From Sphingobacteriales bacterium (GTDB lineage: Bacteria > Bacteroidota > Bacteroidia > Chitinophagales > Chitinophagaceae): DNA of 64,000 nt. The DNA is taken from positions 39,233 to 103,232 of the forward strand of contig SEFT01000015.1 in NCBI GenBank assembly GCA_004144175.1. Reading direction: 5' to 3'. The notes beneath the pieces are model-generated. The model was not told the DNA's origin. It did not search any database and saw only the letters and a list, made by a program, of their open reading frames with translations. Positions 23,964 to 32,352 of the stretch are shown here, piece by piece (position 1 is the first letter of the stretch; each line of letters starts with the position of its first letter). The position numbers were made by a program, and so were the translations under genes.

Positions 23964-26213
23964 TTAACCTTCACTTTCTTCATCATCAGTTGCAAACTGG
24001 CGGCGGTAGGCTTTGATGAATATAGCGCCAAGGTTCTTGTGTGGTGGTATATAGTCATCAAACAGTTCTTTCGCCTTGGCATTCCTCTTAGCGGTAAATT
24101 GTGCCTCCAGTGTTTTCCAGGTATTGATCCAATCGATATCCTTACCTTCCAGCAGTTGGTCGTTAATAGCTTTTACGATCGGTTCATTTACCGACATAGA
24201 GCCTACCTGCTTCGATGATATAATGTGCGCATCAGGAGCACGGTCGAGCACAGCGCCCAGGTTGTGGTAGCCACCGCAAGAACCAAGTATCACGATCTTC
24301 GATTCCTTTACCAGGTACTCCATAGTCACCGGCAAGTGATAGCTATGCCCGCGGTGTACCATAATGGTCGGCTTAATGCCTTTTTCGGTCAGGTATTCCT
24401 CCAGTTTCGATTGTGCCTCTTCATCCTTTGGCTCGGTCAGCGGCAGATTAGCATATATTACCACCGGCTTTCCTGATGTAGAGGTAAGCGTAGTAAAATG
24501 CGCATTGCTCACCACTTTCCACTTCTTACGGTCGAAGTTGCCCAAGAAGCTATTGTAAGAGCTCTTGCCATCATCATCGCCATAAAAGAAAAACTGCTGG
24601 TACACAACGCCTGAATCATTCCTCAGGTTCCTGTTTGGCACCAGTGTAATCGGCGGCAGGCTTAGCTTTTCAGACTGCTGACGGGCCAATGCCTGGTTGT
24701 CCGATGTCTTCATACCTTCGAACAAAGTAGCCAGCAGGCCATATACGATAACGCCTTTACGGCTTCTCAGTTTGTAAGCGTTTTCGTAGTTCACCTTTAC
24801 CTCATTCTCCAGGAAGGTGATCAGCGCAGAATCTCTCAGGCTACCAAAGGCATCAGCTACATCTACGGCATCTTCCAGGTCGTGTTCTTTACCTTTTTCC
24901 AGCCCGGCTATAAAGTCCTTCATCAGGGCTGTCTTATTATCGGGCTCCATGGTACCAAGGAACTGCGAAATGGTATTGTAACCTGCACACATGCGTATAA
25001 ACGTACGGAAGTGGTCGCGGTGTACTTTAGCCAACAGTTCGTCGCCCTTCATAGGTTTCATGCGCTCCACCATTCTTTTGAAGGTACCGAGGAAGCTACT
25101 GGTATAGATCTCATCCTGTCCGTACACCATGATGAAGTACAGCGCTTCTGGCGAGAACTTATCTATCGACTTGAACCGGACAGCATCGGGCGAATCGTGC
25201 AGGTCGTTCATATCACGAACGTATTTCAGGCTACGATACCTTAGTTCATCAGTATAGGTATTACCGGCCAGTTGCTCATTCTCCAGCTTCAGGCGCACCA
25301 GGTTCAGGAAAAATTCATCCTGATCGGCAGTTATCTTATCTATCTCTGCTATTGTCTTCTTGTTATTATGTATATCGCTCAGGAAGGGCATCGCCTTTAG
25401 CGGTGCCTTCGACTCTCTTACAATGCGTACGATGGTCTGCACCAGCGGGTCCTTCGTGCGCGAGATAGCGCCGCTCAGTGTATAGTTGGTAGAGCTGGCA
25501 AAATTGAACACCTGGCTAGGCACTACCCTTGCAGCCGCGGCAATAATTTCATCGGCAAAAGGCTCACTGGCATATTCACCCAGCCTGTCGATCATCATCT
25601 CGGGCTCGCGCTTACCCATTTCCGAATAGATAAAGCCACGCTCCTCGGTACCTGATGCAAACAGATGCTTAGAGTTGTCGAGGGTATATACGCTGATGTT
25701 TTCTTTAAAGAAAGGCATCGTCTTGCTCTCGTGGCTGGCGATGATCATGTCGCGCATGTTGCTTATCAGCCTGCGGTAGTACACGGGGTCTATGCGGGTA
25801 TTGGCATTGTAGCCGCGCATCATTTCCCATACGGCCTTCAGGTATTTTATCTTGGTTTGGTTGTCTATGGCAGGGTCGTAGCCATTCGTAGGCAGGTTCT
25901 CTATCATGGTCTGCATACGGTCTACATCGCGCAGCACAGCCCGGGTAAGGCTATATGTGATAGCGGTGTCTTCCGAATAGAATATGATGTTATCTACCTT
26001 ACCGTCCGACGCATCGGCCTTACGCTGTTCGCTGTTAATGTTGTTATGGAATATAACCCTACCTGCCGGTATGGGCTGCATCAGCGTATCCAGATCGTAG
26101 ATAGGTGACCTGGCTTGGTTGCGCTTACGTCTTCTTTGTGCAGATGCATCGTCATGAACCAACCCTACCAGCAATACTACGATCGTAAATAAAAACAGTC
26201 TTTTTCTAGTCAT
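23964..26213 (-). CDS. Exported protein with caspase-like C-terminal domain
   Basis: This 749-residue protein has a signal peptide (residues 1-25, LFLFTIVVLLVGLVHDDASA) followed by a basic RRRKRNQ stretch and a large helical N-terminal region (about 60-500) of no known family. The last 220 residues look like a clan CD protease fold. A hydrophobic strand ends in IMVHRGHSYH (His620, His623). Another strand, KIVILGSCGGYHN, carries Cys646, the spacing and context of the His/Cys dyad in caspases, gingipains and CHAT domains. Activity is inferred from these motifs only. It is convergent with the hydrolase gene and not in an obvious operon. Confidence 0.7.
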   Translation of the reverse strand: MTRKRLFLFTIVVLLVGLVHDDASAQRRRKRNQARSPIYDLDTLMQPIPAGRVIFHNNINSEQRKADASDGKVDNIIFYSEDTAITYSLTRAVLRDVDRMQTMIENLPTNGYDPAIDNQTKIKYLKAVWEMMRGYNANTRIDPVYYRRLISNMRDMIIASHESKTMPFFKENISVYTLDNSKHLFASGTEERGFIYSEMGKREPEMMIDRLGEYASEPFADEIIAAAARVVPSQVFNFASSTNYTLSGAISRTKDPLVQTIVRIVRESKAPLKAMPFLSDIHNNKKTIAEIDKITADQDEFFLNLVRLKLENEQLAGNTYTDELRYRSLKYVRDMNDLHDSPDAVRFKSIDKFSPEALYFIMVYGQDEIYTSSFLGTFKRMVERMKPMKGDELLAKVHRDHFRTFIRMCAGYNTISQFLGTMEPDNKTALMKDFIAGLEKGKEHDLEDAVDVADAFGSLRDSALITFLENEVKVNYENAYKLRSRKGVIVYGLLATLFEGMKTSDNQALARQQSEKLSLPPITLVPNRNLRNDSGVVYQQFFFYGDDDGKSSYNSFLGNFDRKKWKVVSNAHFTTLTSTSGKPVVIYANLPLTEPKDEEAQSKLEEYLTEKGIKPTIMVHRGHSYHLPVTMEYLVKESKIVILGSCGGYHNLGAVLDRAPDAHIISSKQVGSMSVNEPIVKAINDQLLEGKDIDWINTWKTLEAQFTAKRNAKAKELFDDYIPPHKNLGAIFIKAYRRQFATDDEESEG

Positions 26214-26319
26214 GTTATGTTTCTCTCCTGCCAAATAATACTTACACAGCTATACAGTGCATACCGTATAACCAATGCAAAACTATGATTTGAAATGTTG
26301 AATAAATCAAAATATAAAA

Positions 26320-26356
26320 GAGCCATCCTGTTAAAATTGTTTTAACACAATGGCTC
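26320..26356 (-). terminator. Terminator after glyA
   Basis: GAGCCAT (26320-26326) pairs with ATGGCTC (26350-26356), and GTTAAAA (26330-26336) with TTTTAAC (26340-26346), separated by a symmetric 3x3 internal loop. Minus-strand sequence after it is T-rich. Confidence 0.65.
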
Positions 26357-26379
26357 TCAAACCAATACAAATTCAATGC

Positions 26380-27657
26380 CTACCACTCGGGGTACATCGG
26401 GAACTGCTTCATGAATTCATTCACTTCGCCACGTACCGTATTTATAACTTGCTCATCATCAGTAGCCATCAGCACCTTATCCAGCCAGTTAACGATCTGC
26501 GGCATATGCTCTTCCTTCAGTCCGCGGGTAGTTACAGCAGGTACACCTACACGGATACCCGATGTAATAAACGGCGACTTATCGTCGAAAGGAACCATGT
26601 TCTTGTTGAGGGTAATATCGGCTTTTACCAGTGTGTTCTCGGCTTTTTTACCGCTTACGCCTTTATTGCGCAGGTCTATCAGCAGCAGGTGGTTATCGCT
26701 TCCGCCCGATACTATATCATAACCTTTGCTGAGGAAAGCAGTAGCCAGCGCCTGCGAGTTAGCGATGATCTGCTTCGTATAAGCGCCATATTCGTCGGTC
26801 AGTATCTCGAAGAAAGATACTGCCTTGGCAGCAATCACATGCTCCAGTGGACCACCCTGTGTACCAGGGAATACAGCCAGGTCTATTAGCTGGCTCATCG
26901 TGCGTATCTCGCCTTTAGGCCCGGTTAGTCCCCATGGGTTTTCAAAGTCTGTCTTCACCATGATCAACCCGCCACGTGGCCCGCGGAGGGTTTTGTGCGT
27001 AGTAGTAGTAACAATATGGCAATGCTCGAACGGGCTGTTGAGGTGACCCTTGGCAATAAGGCCCGCAGGATGCGAGATATCAGCCAATACCAGCGCGCCG
27101 ATCTTATCAGCTATAGCGCGGATGCGAGCGTAATCCCAGTCGCGGCTGTAGGCCGAAGCACCGCAGATGATCATCTTTGGCTTGTGCTCCATTGCCTGCT
27201 TCTCCATATGGTCGTAGTCGAGCAAGCCGTCTTCTTTCTTTACACCGTAGTGTACGGCCTTGTACAGCTTACCCGAAAAGTTTACAGGTGAGCCATGCGT
27301 CAGGTGTCCGCCCATACTCAGGTCGAGGCCTAGGATGGTATCGCCCGGCTGAAGGCAGGCCAGCATTACGGCAGCATTGGCCTGTGCGCCGCTGTGTGGC
27401 TGCACGTTGGCGTAGTCTACGTTGAATATCTGCTTTGCCCTGTCAATTGCCAGCTGCTCACTTTTGTCCACCACCTCGCAACCGCCATAGTAACGGCGGC
27501 CTGGGTAGCCTTCCGCATACTTGTTGGTCATCACATTACCCATAGCGTGCATTACCTGCATGCTGGTAAAGTTCTCAGAAGCGATCAGTTCCAGTCCGCG
27601 GCGTTGGCGTCCCAGTTCTTCGTGTATCAGATCAAAAATGGCAGTATCGCGTTGCAT
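26380..27657 (-). CDS. glyA: Serine hydroxymethyltransferase
   Basis: This 425-residue PLP enzyme converts serine and tetrahydrofolate to glycine and 5,10-methylene-THF, supplying one-carbon units. The PLP lysine is Lys222 in [15 protein letters not shown]; other blocks are LIASENF at 24-30, [13 protein letters not shown], and [13 protein letters not shown]. The frame extends to 27690 but ATG 27657 gives the normal family start. Length and motifs are typical; it is monocistronic with its own hairpin terminator. Confidence 0.96.
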   Translation of the reverse strand: MQRDTAIFDLIHEELGRQRRGLELIASENFTSMQVMHAMGNVMTNKYAEGYPGRRYYGGCEVVDKSEQLAIDRAKQIFNVDYANVQPHSGAQANAAVMLACLQPGDTILGLDLSMGGHLTHGSPVNFSGKLYKAVHYGVKKEDGLLDYDHMEKQAMEHKPKMIICGASAYSRDWDYARIRAIADKIGALVLADISHPAGLIAKGHLNSPFEHCHIVTTTTHKTLRGPRGGLIMVKTDFENPWGLTGPKGEIRTMSQLIDLAVFPGTQGGPLEHVIAAKAVSFFEILTDEYGAYTKQIIANSQALATAFLSKGYDIVSGGSDNHLLLIDLRNKGVSGKKAENTLVKADITLNKNMVPFDDKSPFITSGIRVGVPAVTTRGLKEEHMPQIVNWLDKVLMATDDEQVINTVRGEVNEFMKQFPMYPEW

Positions 27658-27729
27658 GTATTTTATAATTTCGGCTGCAAAGTAGTGCAAACTGATTTTA
27701 AAGCAAAGAAATAACGCGCAGGCAGGGAT

Positions 27730-28215
27730 TTAAGCTCTATCAGTATTTTTTCCATCACTGTCGTCCCGCATGGCTTTCTGAATCTCCAAAACATCCGAAA
27801 TATCACGGCTTCTGCCACTTGAAGTTTTGTTTGCAATAAACTCGTTGAGCCCTATATAAGATATTAAAATGCCGTCTATATCCTTAATCTCACGATTTGG
27901 GTAAGCATCTTTGAACTCCACGCCATCAATGCTATTCAAAATATCGATACGTAATGGTGGCCTGCCTATTTGGGTGATATAGCCCGGTTGCAGAAAATCG
28001 GCTTCGTTTAAACCAAGTGAAGCAAAACCAAATTCGTTTATAACCATCGACATTTTCTGAGCATTATTTTCAGAGATGTTGATCCAGATATCAAGGTCGC
28101 CTGTATGTCTCGGCCTTCCATGAAATGCCAAAGCATAGCCGCCTACCACCATATATTCAACCTGATATTTATTAAGCAGTTTTACGAAGTCTTCAAAATC
28201 GGTTGCCAGCGTCAT
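27730..28215 (-). CDS. Nucleotidyltransferase-fold protein (MNT/AbiEii-like)
   Basis: This 161-residue protein has the nucleotidyltransferase signature VGGYALAFHG at residues about 23-32 and TGDLDIWI near 38-45 (the D-x-D metal pair). It then has a third strand RIDILNSIDG near 86 with the expected acidic residue. This small family is often annotated as a toxin-like or DUF6036-type nucleotidyltransferase and is found beside a small partner gene. Here the start overlaps the stop of a 74-residue gene by one base (TAATG). Whether it is a toxin, an antitoxin or a housekeeping modifier cannot be told from sequence. Confidence 0.75.
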   Translation of the reverse strand: MTLATDFEDFVKLLNKYQVEYMVVGGYALAFHGRPRHTGDLDIWINISENNAQKMSMVINEFGFASLGLNEADFLQPGYITQIGRPPLRIDILNSIDGVEFKDAYPNREIKDIDGILISYIGLNEFIANKTSSGRSRDISDVLEIQKAMRDDSDGKNTDRA

Positions 28216-28439
28216 TACTCATGCAGTTTTCGCCGTACCACAATTGTTTTATCCATTCGCTCCCCTTTTTTCAAGGTTTGAGATATAAGGAATGTGACTG
28301 CCGCTATACGCTCTGCAGGTGTCCTTGAAAGCCAATATTTAATATCTTCAGAACCTTCATCTATTTCACTTAGCCTGCGCCTTCTCATAACCGGAACTAC
28401 TCTTGAAAATTTATCATCGTATTCTGCAGACTGATCCAT
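28215..28439 (-). CDS. Small partner protein of the nucleotidyltransferase
   Basis: This 74-residue charged protein has the helical segment WLSRTPAERIAAVTFLISQT, a pattern (W-x3-T-x2-ERI-x4-FL) I have seen in small proteins encoded before nucleotidyltransferase genes. No DNA-binding motif is evident. It is coupled to the next gene by a one-base overlap, which supports a two-gene module. Confidence 0.6.
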   Translation of the reverse strand: MDQSAEYDDKFSRVVPVMRRRRLSEIDEGSEDIKYWLSRTPAERIAAVTFLISQTLKKGERMDKTIVVRRKLHE

Positions 28440-28565
28440 ATTAAATAATTGATTCGCCGGTTAGACTATGGTTATAAAGGTTCTCTTACGAACAAAGAAA
28501 TCATTTTTTGCTTCAATAGAATTAAATCACACTACACAAGTTAAGAAAATGAGCTCAAACAACAA

Positions 28566-28585
28566 AAGCCCGCGATTGCGGGCTT
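28566..28585 (-). terminator. Terminator after rplS
   Basis: AAGCCCGC (28566-28573) pairs with GCGGGCTT (28578-28585) around GATT; the minus strand continues TTTTGTT. It lies 19 bases past the rplS stop. Confidence 0.85.
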
Positions 28586-28604
28586 CGAAAAAATATCGTA
28601 ACAA

Positions 28605-28967
28605 TTACTTCGCGATAGTAATGTGTTTCTTTTCTTTGATACGTGCTGCCTTACCAGAGCGCTCACGCAGGTAGAACAGTTTGGCACGACGTACGCGACC
28701 TGTTTTGTTTACCGCGATAGACTCGATATTAGGAGAATAAAGAGGGAACAGACGCTCAACACCTACACCGTCAGATATCTTACGTACAGTGAATGTTTGC
28801 GTAAATCCGCTACCCTGGCGTTTCAGAACGTCGCCTTTGAAAGACTGGATACGCTCTTTAGTACCTTCTATTATCTTATAGTTAACTGTAACGTTATCGC
28901 CAGCTTTAAACTTAGGAAATTCCTTCTTCGTTGACAGCTGCTCGTGTACAAAAGCTAAAGCTTCCAT
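28605..28967 (-). CDS. rplS: 50S ribosomal protein L19
   Basis: This 120-residue ribosomal protein sits at the 30S-50S interface. Family blocks are visible: [50 protein letters not shown] and [20 protein letters not shown]. Length is normal. It is the last gene of a minus-strand rimM-trmD-rplS cluster and is followed by a strong terminator. Confidence 0.97.
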   Translation of the reverse strand: MEALAFVHEQLSTKKEFPKFKAGDNVTVNYKIIEGTKERIQSFKGDVLKRQGSGFTQTFTVRKISDGVGVERLFPLYSPNIESIAVNKTGRVRRAKLFYLRERSGKAARIKEKKHITIAK

Positions 28968-29026
28968 TTTTTACATTGATTTTGGGTCTGCAAAGTTAAC
29001 TGATAATTCTATGAATGCAAAAAAAA

Positions 29027-29722
29027 TTATGGATTATTCTGATTTTCATCGTCTAACAACTCCGGGCGCCGTTCGGCCGTACGTTTCAGCGACTGCTCGT
29101 GCCGCCAGGCATCTACCTTTTTAGGGTCGCCGCTCAGTAGTATTTCCGGCACCTTCCATCCCCTGAAGTCGGCAGGGCGGGTATATACCGGAGGTGCCAG
29201 CAGCCCATCCTGGAAGGAGTCGAATAGCGCCGAGGTCTCATCATTCAGCACGCCGGGCAACAGCCTGCCTATCGCATCTACCACCACAGCAGCCGCTAGC
29301 TCTCCCCCACTCAGCACGTAGTCGCCGATGGATATTTCGCGGGTTACGTAATGTTCGCGGATGCGCTCATCAATGCCCTTGTAATGCCCGCAGATGATGA
29401 TGATGTTTCCCTTCATCGACAGGTAGTTGGCTGTTTTCTGATTGAAGACAGGGCCATCGGGTGTCATATAGATCACTTCATCATACCTGCGCTCTTCCTG
29501 AAGCTTTTCTATCAGTATAGCCAGTGGCTCGGGCATCATCACCATGCCTGCACCGCCGCCAAACTGGTAGTCGTCCACCTGCCCTTGTTTATAGGGAGTA
29601 TGGTCGCGCAGGTTGTGCCTGTGTATTTCCAGCAAGCCTTTGCTCTGCGCCCTTTTCATAATGGAATGGCTAAAGGGGCTGTCCAGCAGATCGGGCAATA
29701 CCGTTATAATATCTATTCGCAT
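29027..29722 (-). CDS. trmD: tRNA (guanine-37-N1) methyltransferase
   Basis: This 231-residue SPOUT-class enzyme methylates G37 of tRNAs that read CNN codons, using SAM, and prevents frameshifting. Blocks include [49 protein letters not shown] and [15 protein letters not shown], the last forming the trefoil-knot cofactor site. Ends in a short acidic tail. Neighbour order rimM-trmD-rplS is the usual one. Confidence 0.97.
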   Translation of the reverse strand: MRIDIITVLPDLLDSPFSHSIMKRAQSKGLLEIHRHNLRDHTPYKQGQVDDYQFGGGAGMVMMPEPLAILIEKLQEERRYDEVIYMTPDGPVFNQKTANYLSMKGNIIIICGHYKGIDERIREHYVTREISIGDYVLSGGELAAAVVVDAIGRLLPGVLNDETSALFDSFQDGLLAPPVYTRPADFRGWKVPEILLSGDPKKVDAWRHEQSLKRTAERRPELLDDENQNNP

Positions 29723-29735
29723 TGACTTGTATTCG

Positions 29736-30248
29736 TTATTTATTCAGGTAAACATCTATCAGCCCCTCGGGCAGGTCCATACGGATGAACTTATTGCGCA
29801 TGTTCACCTGTAGTATCATTTCTTTTACGAGCGGTATCAGTACCTCATTATCATCTATAGTAAGTTTGGCCAGCCACTGGGCACCAACCTGCATCACATC
29901 TTCTATCGCGCCCAGCCCCCCCTTTTCTTTATCTACCAGGTTGAAGCCGATCCACAGCAGCGGCGAGTCGGACTGAATATTGGTGAGGATATCGTCTTTT
30001 ATGTACACCTGTTTGCCTACCAGCTTCTTTGCTGCTTCTACCGTTTCGGTATCTTCCAGGTGTACGATCAGCTCTTCGTCATTGGCAATTTTCGATTGCG
30101 TTACAAAGAACGGGATGTAGCTCTCCTTTCGCAGTTCTACGAACAGCACATCATCTTTCTTCAGCCATTCGCCTTTACCGGCTATGTGCGTAAGTATGAG
30201 CGCGCCCTGCAAACCATGTGTAGCTACTATTTTGCCTATCCTGACCAT
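29736..30248 (-). CDS. rimM: 16S rRNA processing protein RimM
   Basis: This 170-residue 30S assembly factor has the family N-terminus [17 protein letters not shown] and a C-terminal PRC-barrel region with [17 protein letters not shown]. It binds S19 and helps maturation of the 3' domain of 16S rRNA. The frame extends to 30269 but ATG 30248 gives the expected start. rpsP, which usually precedes rimM, is missing here; the upstream neighbour is an unrelated membrane protein. Confidence 0.93.
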   Translation of the reverse strand: MVRIGKIVATHGLQGALILTHIAGKGEWLKKDDVLFVELRKESYIPFFVTQSKIANDEELIVHLEDTETVEAAKKLVGKQVYIKDDILTNIQSDSPLLWIGFNLVDKEKGGLGAIEDVMQVGAQWLAKLTIDDNEVLIPLVKEMILQVNMRNKFIRMDLPEGLIDVYLNK

Positions 30249-30303
30249 AAGGGCTGCAAAGTTAATCAATCCCCGGCTGATGGCTAAAACTGAAATTAAT
30301 TAC

Positions 30304-30798
30304 CTAAAAATACCCCAGATACAACTGCGAATATGTCGAATACTCAATACTCAGTTCGTCACCTTTATCGAGGCGGCGATAGTCGTCGGGCGTCACCTCG
30401 ATACTCAGCTTAATGGGAGAGTCGATGTAGAAATGATAGGTGTTGTTCTGCGGTACGAATTGTTTGCGCGTGATATGGGTTTGCTCTATGGTTTTGGTCT
30501 TGTAGTGCAGGTCGGAGTGGATCTTGCCGAGATTGCGTTTATAGGTAAGCCATATAGCCACACCCGAAAACGCCAATAACAACAAGACCCCACCAAAATA
30601 AGATACAATAGAGAACGGATCGTCCATGCCCTCAATAGCCTTGAGCCAGGCAATAACAAAAGGACAGATAAACGACAGTATCATGGCTATGCGTATGAAA
30701 CGATAATACTGTGCCCTTTCCCCTGCTTCCTTCTTCGACAGAAAGTCCAGCTCATCGTAGGTCATTGGCTCATTGTATCGTATCAGTTGCTGTGTCAT
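30304..30798 (-). CDS. Hypothetical two-TM membrane protein
   Basis: This 164-residue protein has two hydrophobic helices (about 35-52 and 66-85) and a C-terminal domain of about 70 residues with a beta-rich pattern (TYHFYIDSPIKLSIEVTPDD, then DELSIEYSTYSQLYL). Family not recognised. Its gene lies 6 bases after the carboxypeptidase gene on the same strand, so the two are probably co-transcribed. Confidence 0.7.
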   Translation of the reverse strand: MTQQLIRYNEPMTYDELDFLSKKEAGERAQYYRFIRIAMILSFICPFVIAWLKAIEGMDDPFSIVSYFGGVLLLLAFSGVAIWLTYKRNLGKIHSDLHYKTKTIEQTHITRKQFVPQNNTYHFYIDSPIKLSIEVTPDDYRRLDKGDELSIEYSTYSQLYLGYF

Positions 30799-30804
30799 GC
30801 CGCG

Positions 30805-32319
30805 CTATTTCATATCATAGATGCCAGCGTATTTCTTTTCTACATAGTTCATGAAAACAGAGAAATCCAATGGTGCGCCTGTTGCCTTTTGGCATAGCTC
30901 TTCAGAGCGGTAGCGCCGGCCATACTGATGCACATTTTTGCGCAGCCAGCTAAGCAGCTCTTTAAAATCACCCGTTTCTATTTGCCCCGACAAGCCACCT
31001 ATTTCTTTCTCGGCCTGCGCATAATACTGCGCTGCATAAAAGCTACCAAGCGAGTATGTAGGGAAGTAGCCAAAGCTACCGTGCGCCCAGTGTACATCCT
31101 GAAGCACTCCGGTCTTATCATCCTTTGGCCTTACACCCAGGTATTTTTCGTACATATCGTTCCACGCGCCGGGTAGGTCTTTCGGGTGAAGCTCGTTGCT
31201 CAATAGCGCCTTCTCTATTTCATAACGTATCATCACATGGAAGTGATATGTCACCTCATCTGCTTCAGTACGTATCAGCGAAGGCTGCACCTTATTCATG
31301 CCTTTGTAGAACGCATCCATCTGTACGCCGGATAGCTGCTCGGGGAAGTGTTGCAGTAGTATCGGGTAGAAATATTTCCAAAAATGAACACCGCGGCCTA
31401 CGCAGTTTTCCCAAAGGCGCGATTGCGATTCATGCACCGACAATGACGCGGCAGCTCCCAACGGCATACCGTATTGCACCTCGGGCAAGCCTTGTTCATA
31501 CAGCGCATGGCCCCCTTCATGTATGCTGCTCCACAATAGCGAAGCAAAATCATTTTCATTCACCCGTGTAGTAACGCGCACATCGGTAGGTGCAAAGGAA
31601 GTAGAGAATGGATGTTCTGAAATATCCTGCCGTCCGGCATCAAAATCATAACCCATCTGTCCCAGCACCTTCATCGAGAAATCCCATTGCTGCTGGCGCG
31701 GATAGTACTTATTGAAAAAACCATCGTCTACCTGTTGCGCATTTTTCAGCCTTTGCAGGAATGGCGGCAACTGCGCTTTCACTTTGTCAAAAACAGGATC
31801 GAGCACCGCAACGGTCATGTCCTTTTCATACTCATCCAGCAGTGCGTTATAAGGGTGCCCGCTGTATCCGTACAAATCGGCCTGCTGCTTTTTCAGCGCT
31901 ATCATCTTCTCTAGTTGCAGGGCATAGGTGGAGTAATTATTATCCGTCCTTGCCTGTATCCAGGCACTGTAGCTGGCGCTTGTTTGCTGGGTGATGGCTT
32001 CGATAAATGATGCAGGCAGCTTGCGCGACTTTTCGTAATCCTCATAACTAAGGCGAACGTTATTTTGCTGCGCATCTGTAAGATCATTGCGCGACGCAAG
32101 CTCCTGCAATACGTTTCCGTATGCTTCGCTGGTCACCATTTCGTGGGCCATAGAGGCCAGCGTAGCCAGTTGCCTTCCGCGGTAGGGAAAACCCTTGGGT
32201 GGCATATACACTTCCTGGTCCCAACCGAGTACCGCTGATGCGTATTGCAGGTCGGCGGCCTTTTGTAATATCTCCTGGTAATTATCGTATAATTCGCTGC
32301 TTGTGCGTTGTGTTGACAT
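30805..32319 (-). CDS. Carboxypeptidase Taq (M32 metallopeptidase)
   Basis: This 504-residue cytoplasmic zinc carboxypeptidase has the metal site His267-Glu268-x2-His271 (SSIHEGGHALYEQG) with Glu297 in VHESQSRLWEN as third ligand. The family block DVRVTTRVNENDFASLLW precedes it. M32 enzymes remove most C-terminal residues except proline from peptides. Length is normal; no signal peptide. Located between a membrane-protein gene and the RelA/SpoT gene. Confidence 0.95.
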   Translation of the reverse strand: MSTQRTSSELYDNYQEILQKAADLQYASAVLGWDQEVYMPPKGFPYRGRQLATLASMAHEMVTSEAYGNVLQELASRNDLTDAQQNNVRLSYEDYEKSRKLPASFIEAITQQTSASYSAWIQARTDNNYSTYALQLEKMIALKKQQADLYGYSGHPYNALLDEYEKDMTVAVLDPVFDKVKAQLPPFLQRLKNAQQVDDGFFNKYYPRQQQWDFSMKVLGQMGYDFDAGRQDISEHPFSTSFAPTDVRVTTRVNENDFASLLWSSIHEGGHALYEQGLPEVQYGMPLGAAASLSVHESQSRLWENCVGRGVHFWKYFYPILLQHFPEQLSGVQMDAFYKGMNKVQPSLIRTEADEVTYHFHVMIRYEIEKALLSNELHPKDLPGAWNDMYEKYLGVRPKDDKTGVLQDVHWAHGSFGYFPTYSLGSFYAAQYYAQAEKEIGGLSGQIETGDFKELLSWLRKNVHQYGRRYRSEELCQKATGAPLDFSVFMNYVEKKYAGIYDMK

Positions 32320-32352
32320 TGTCGTTGACTGTGATTTTTCAGTAGGATATTT

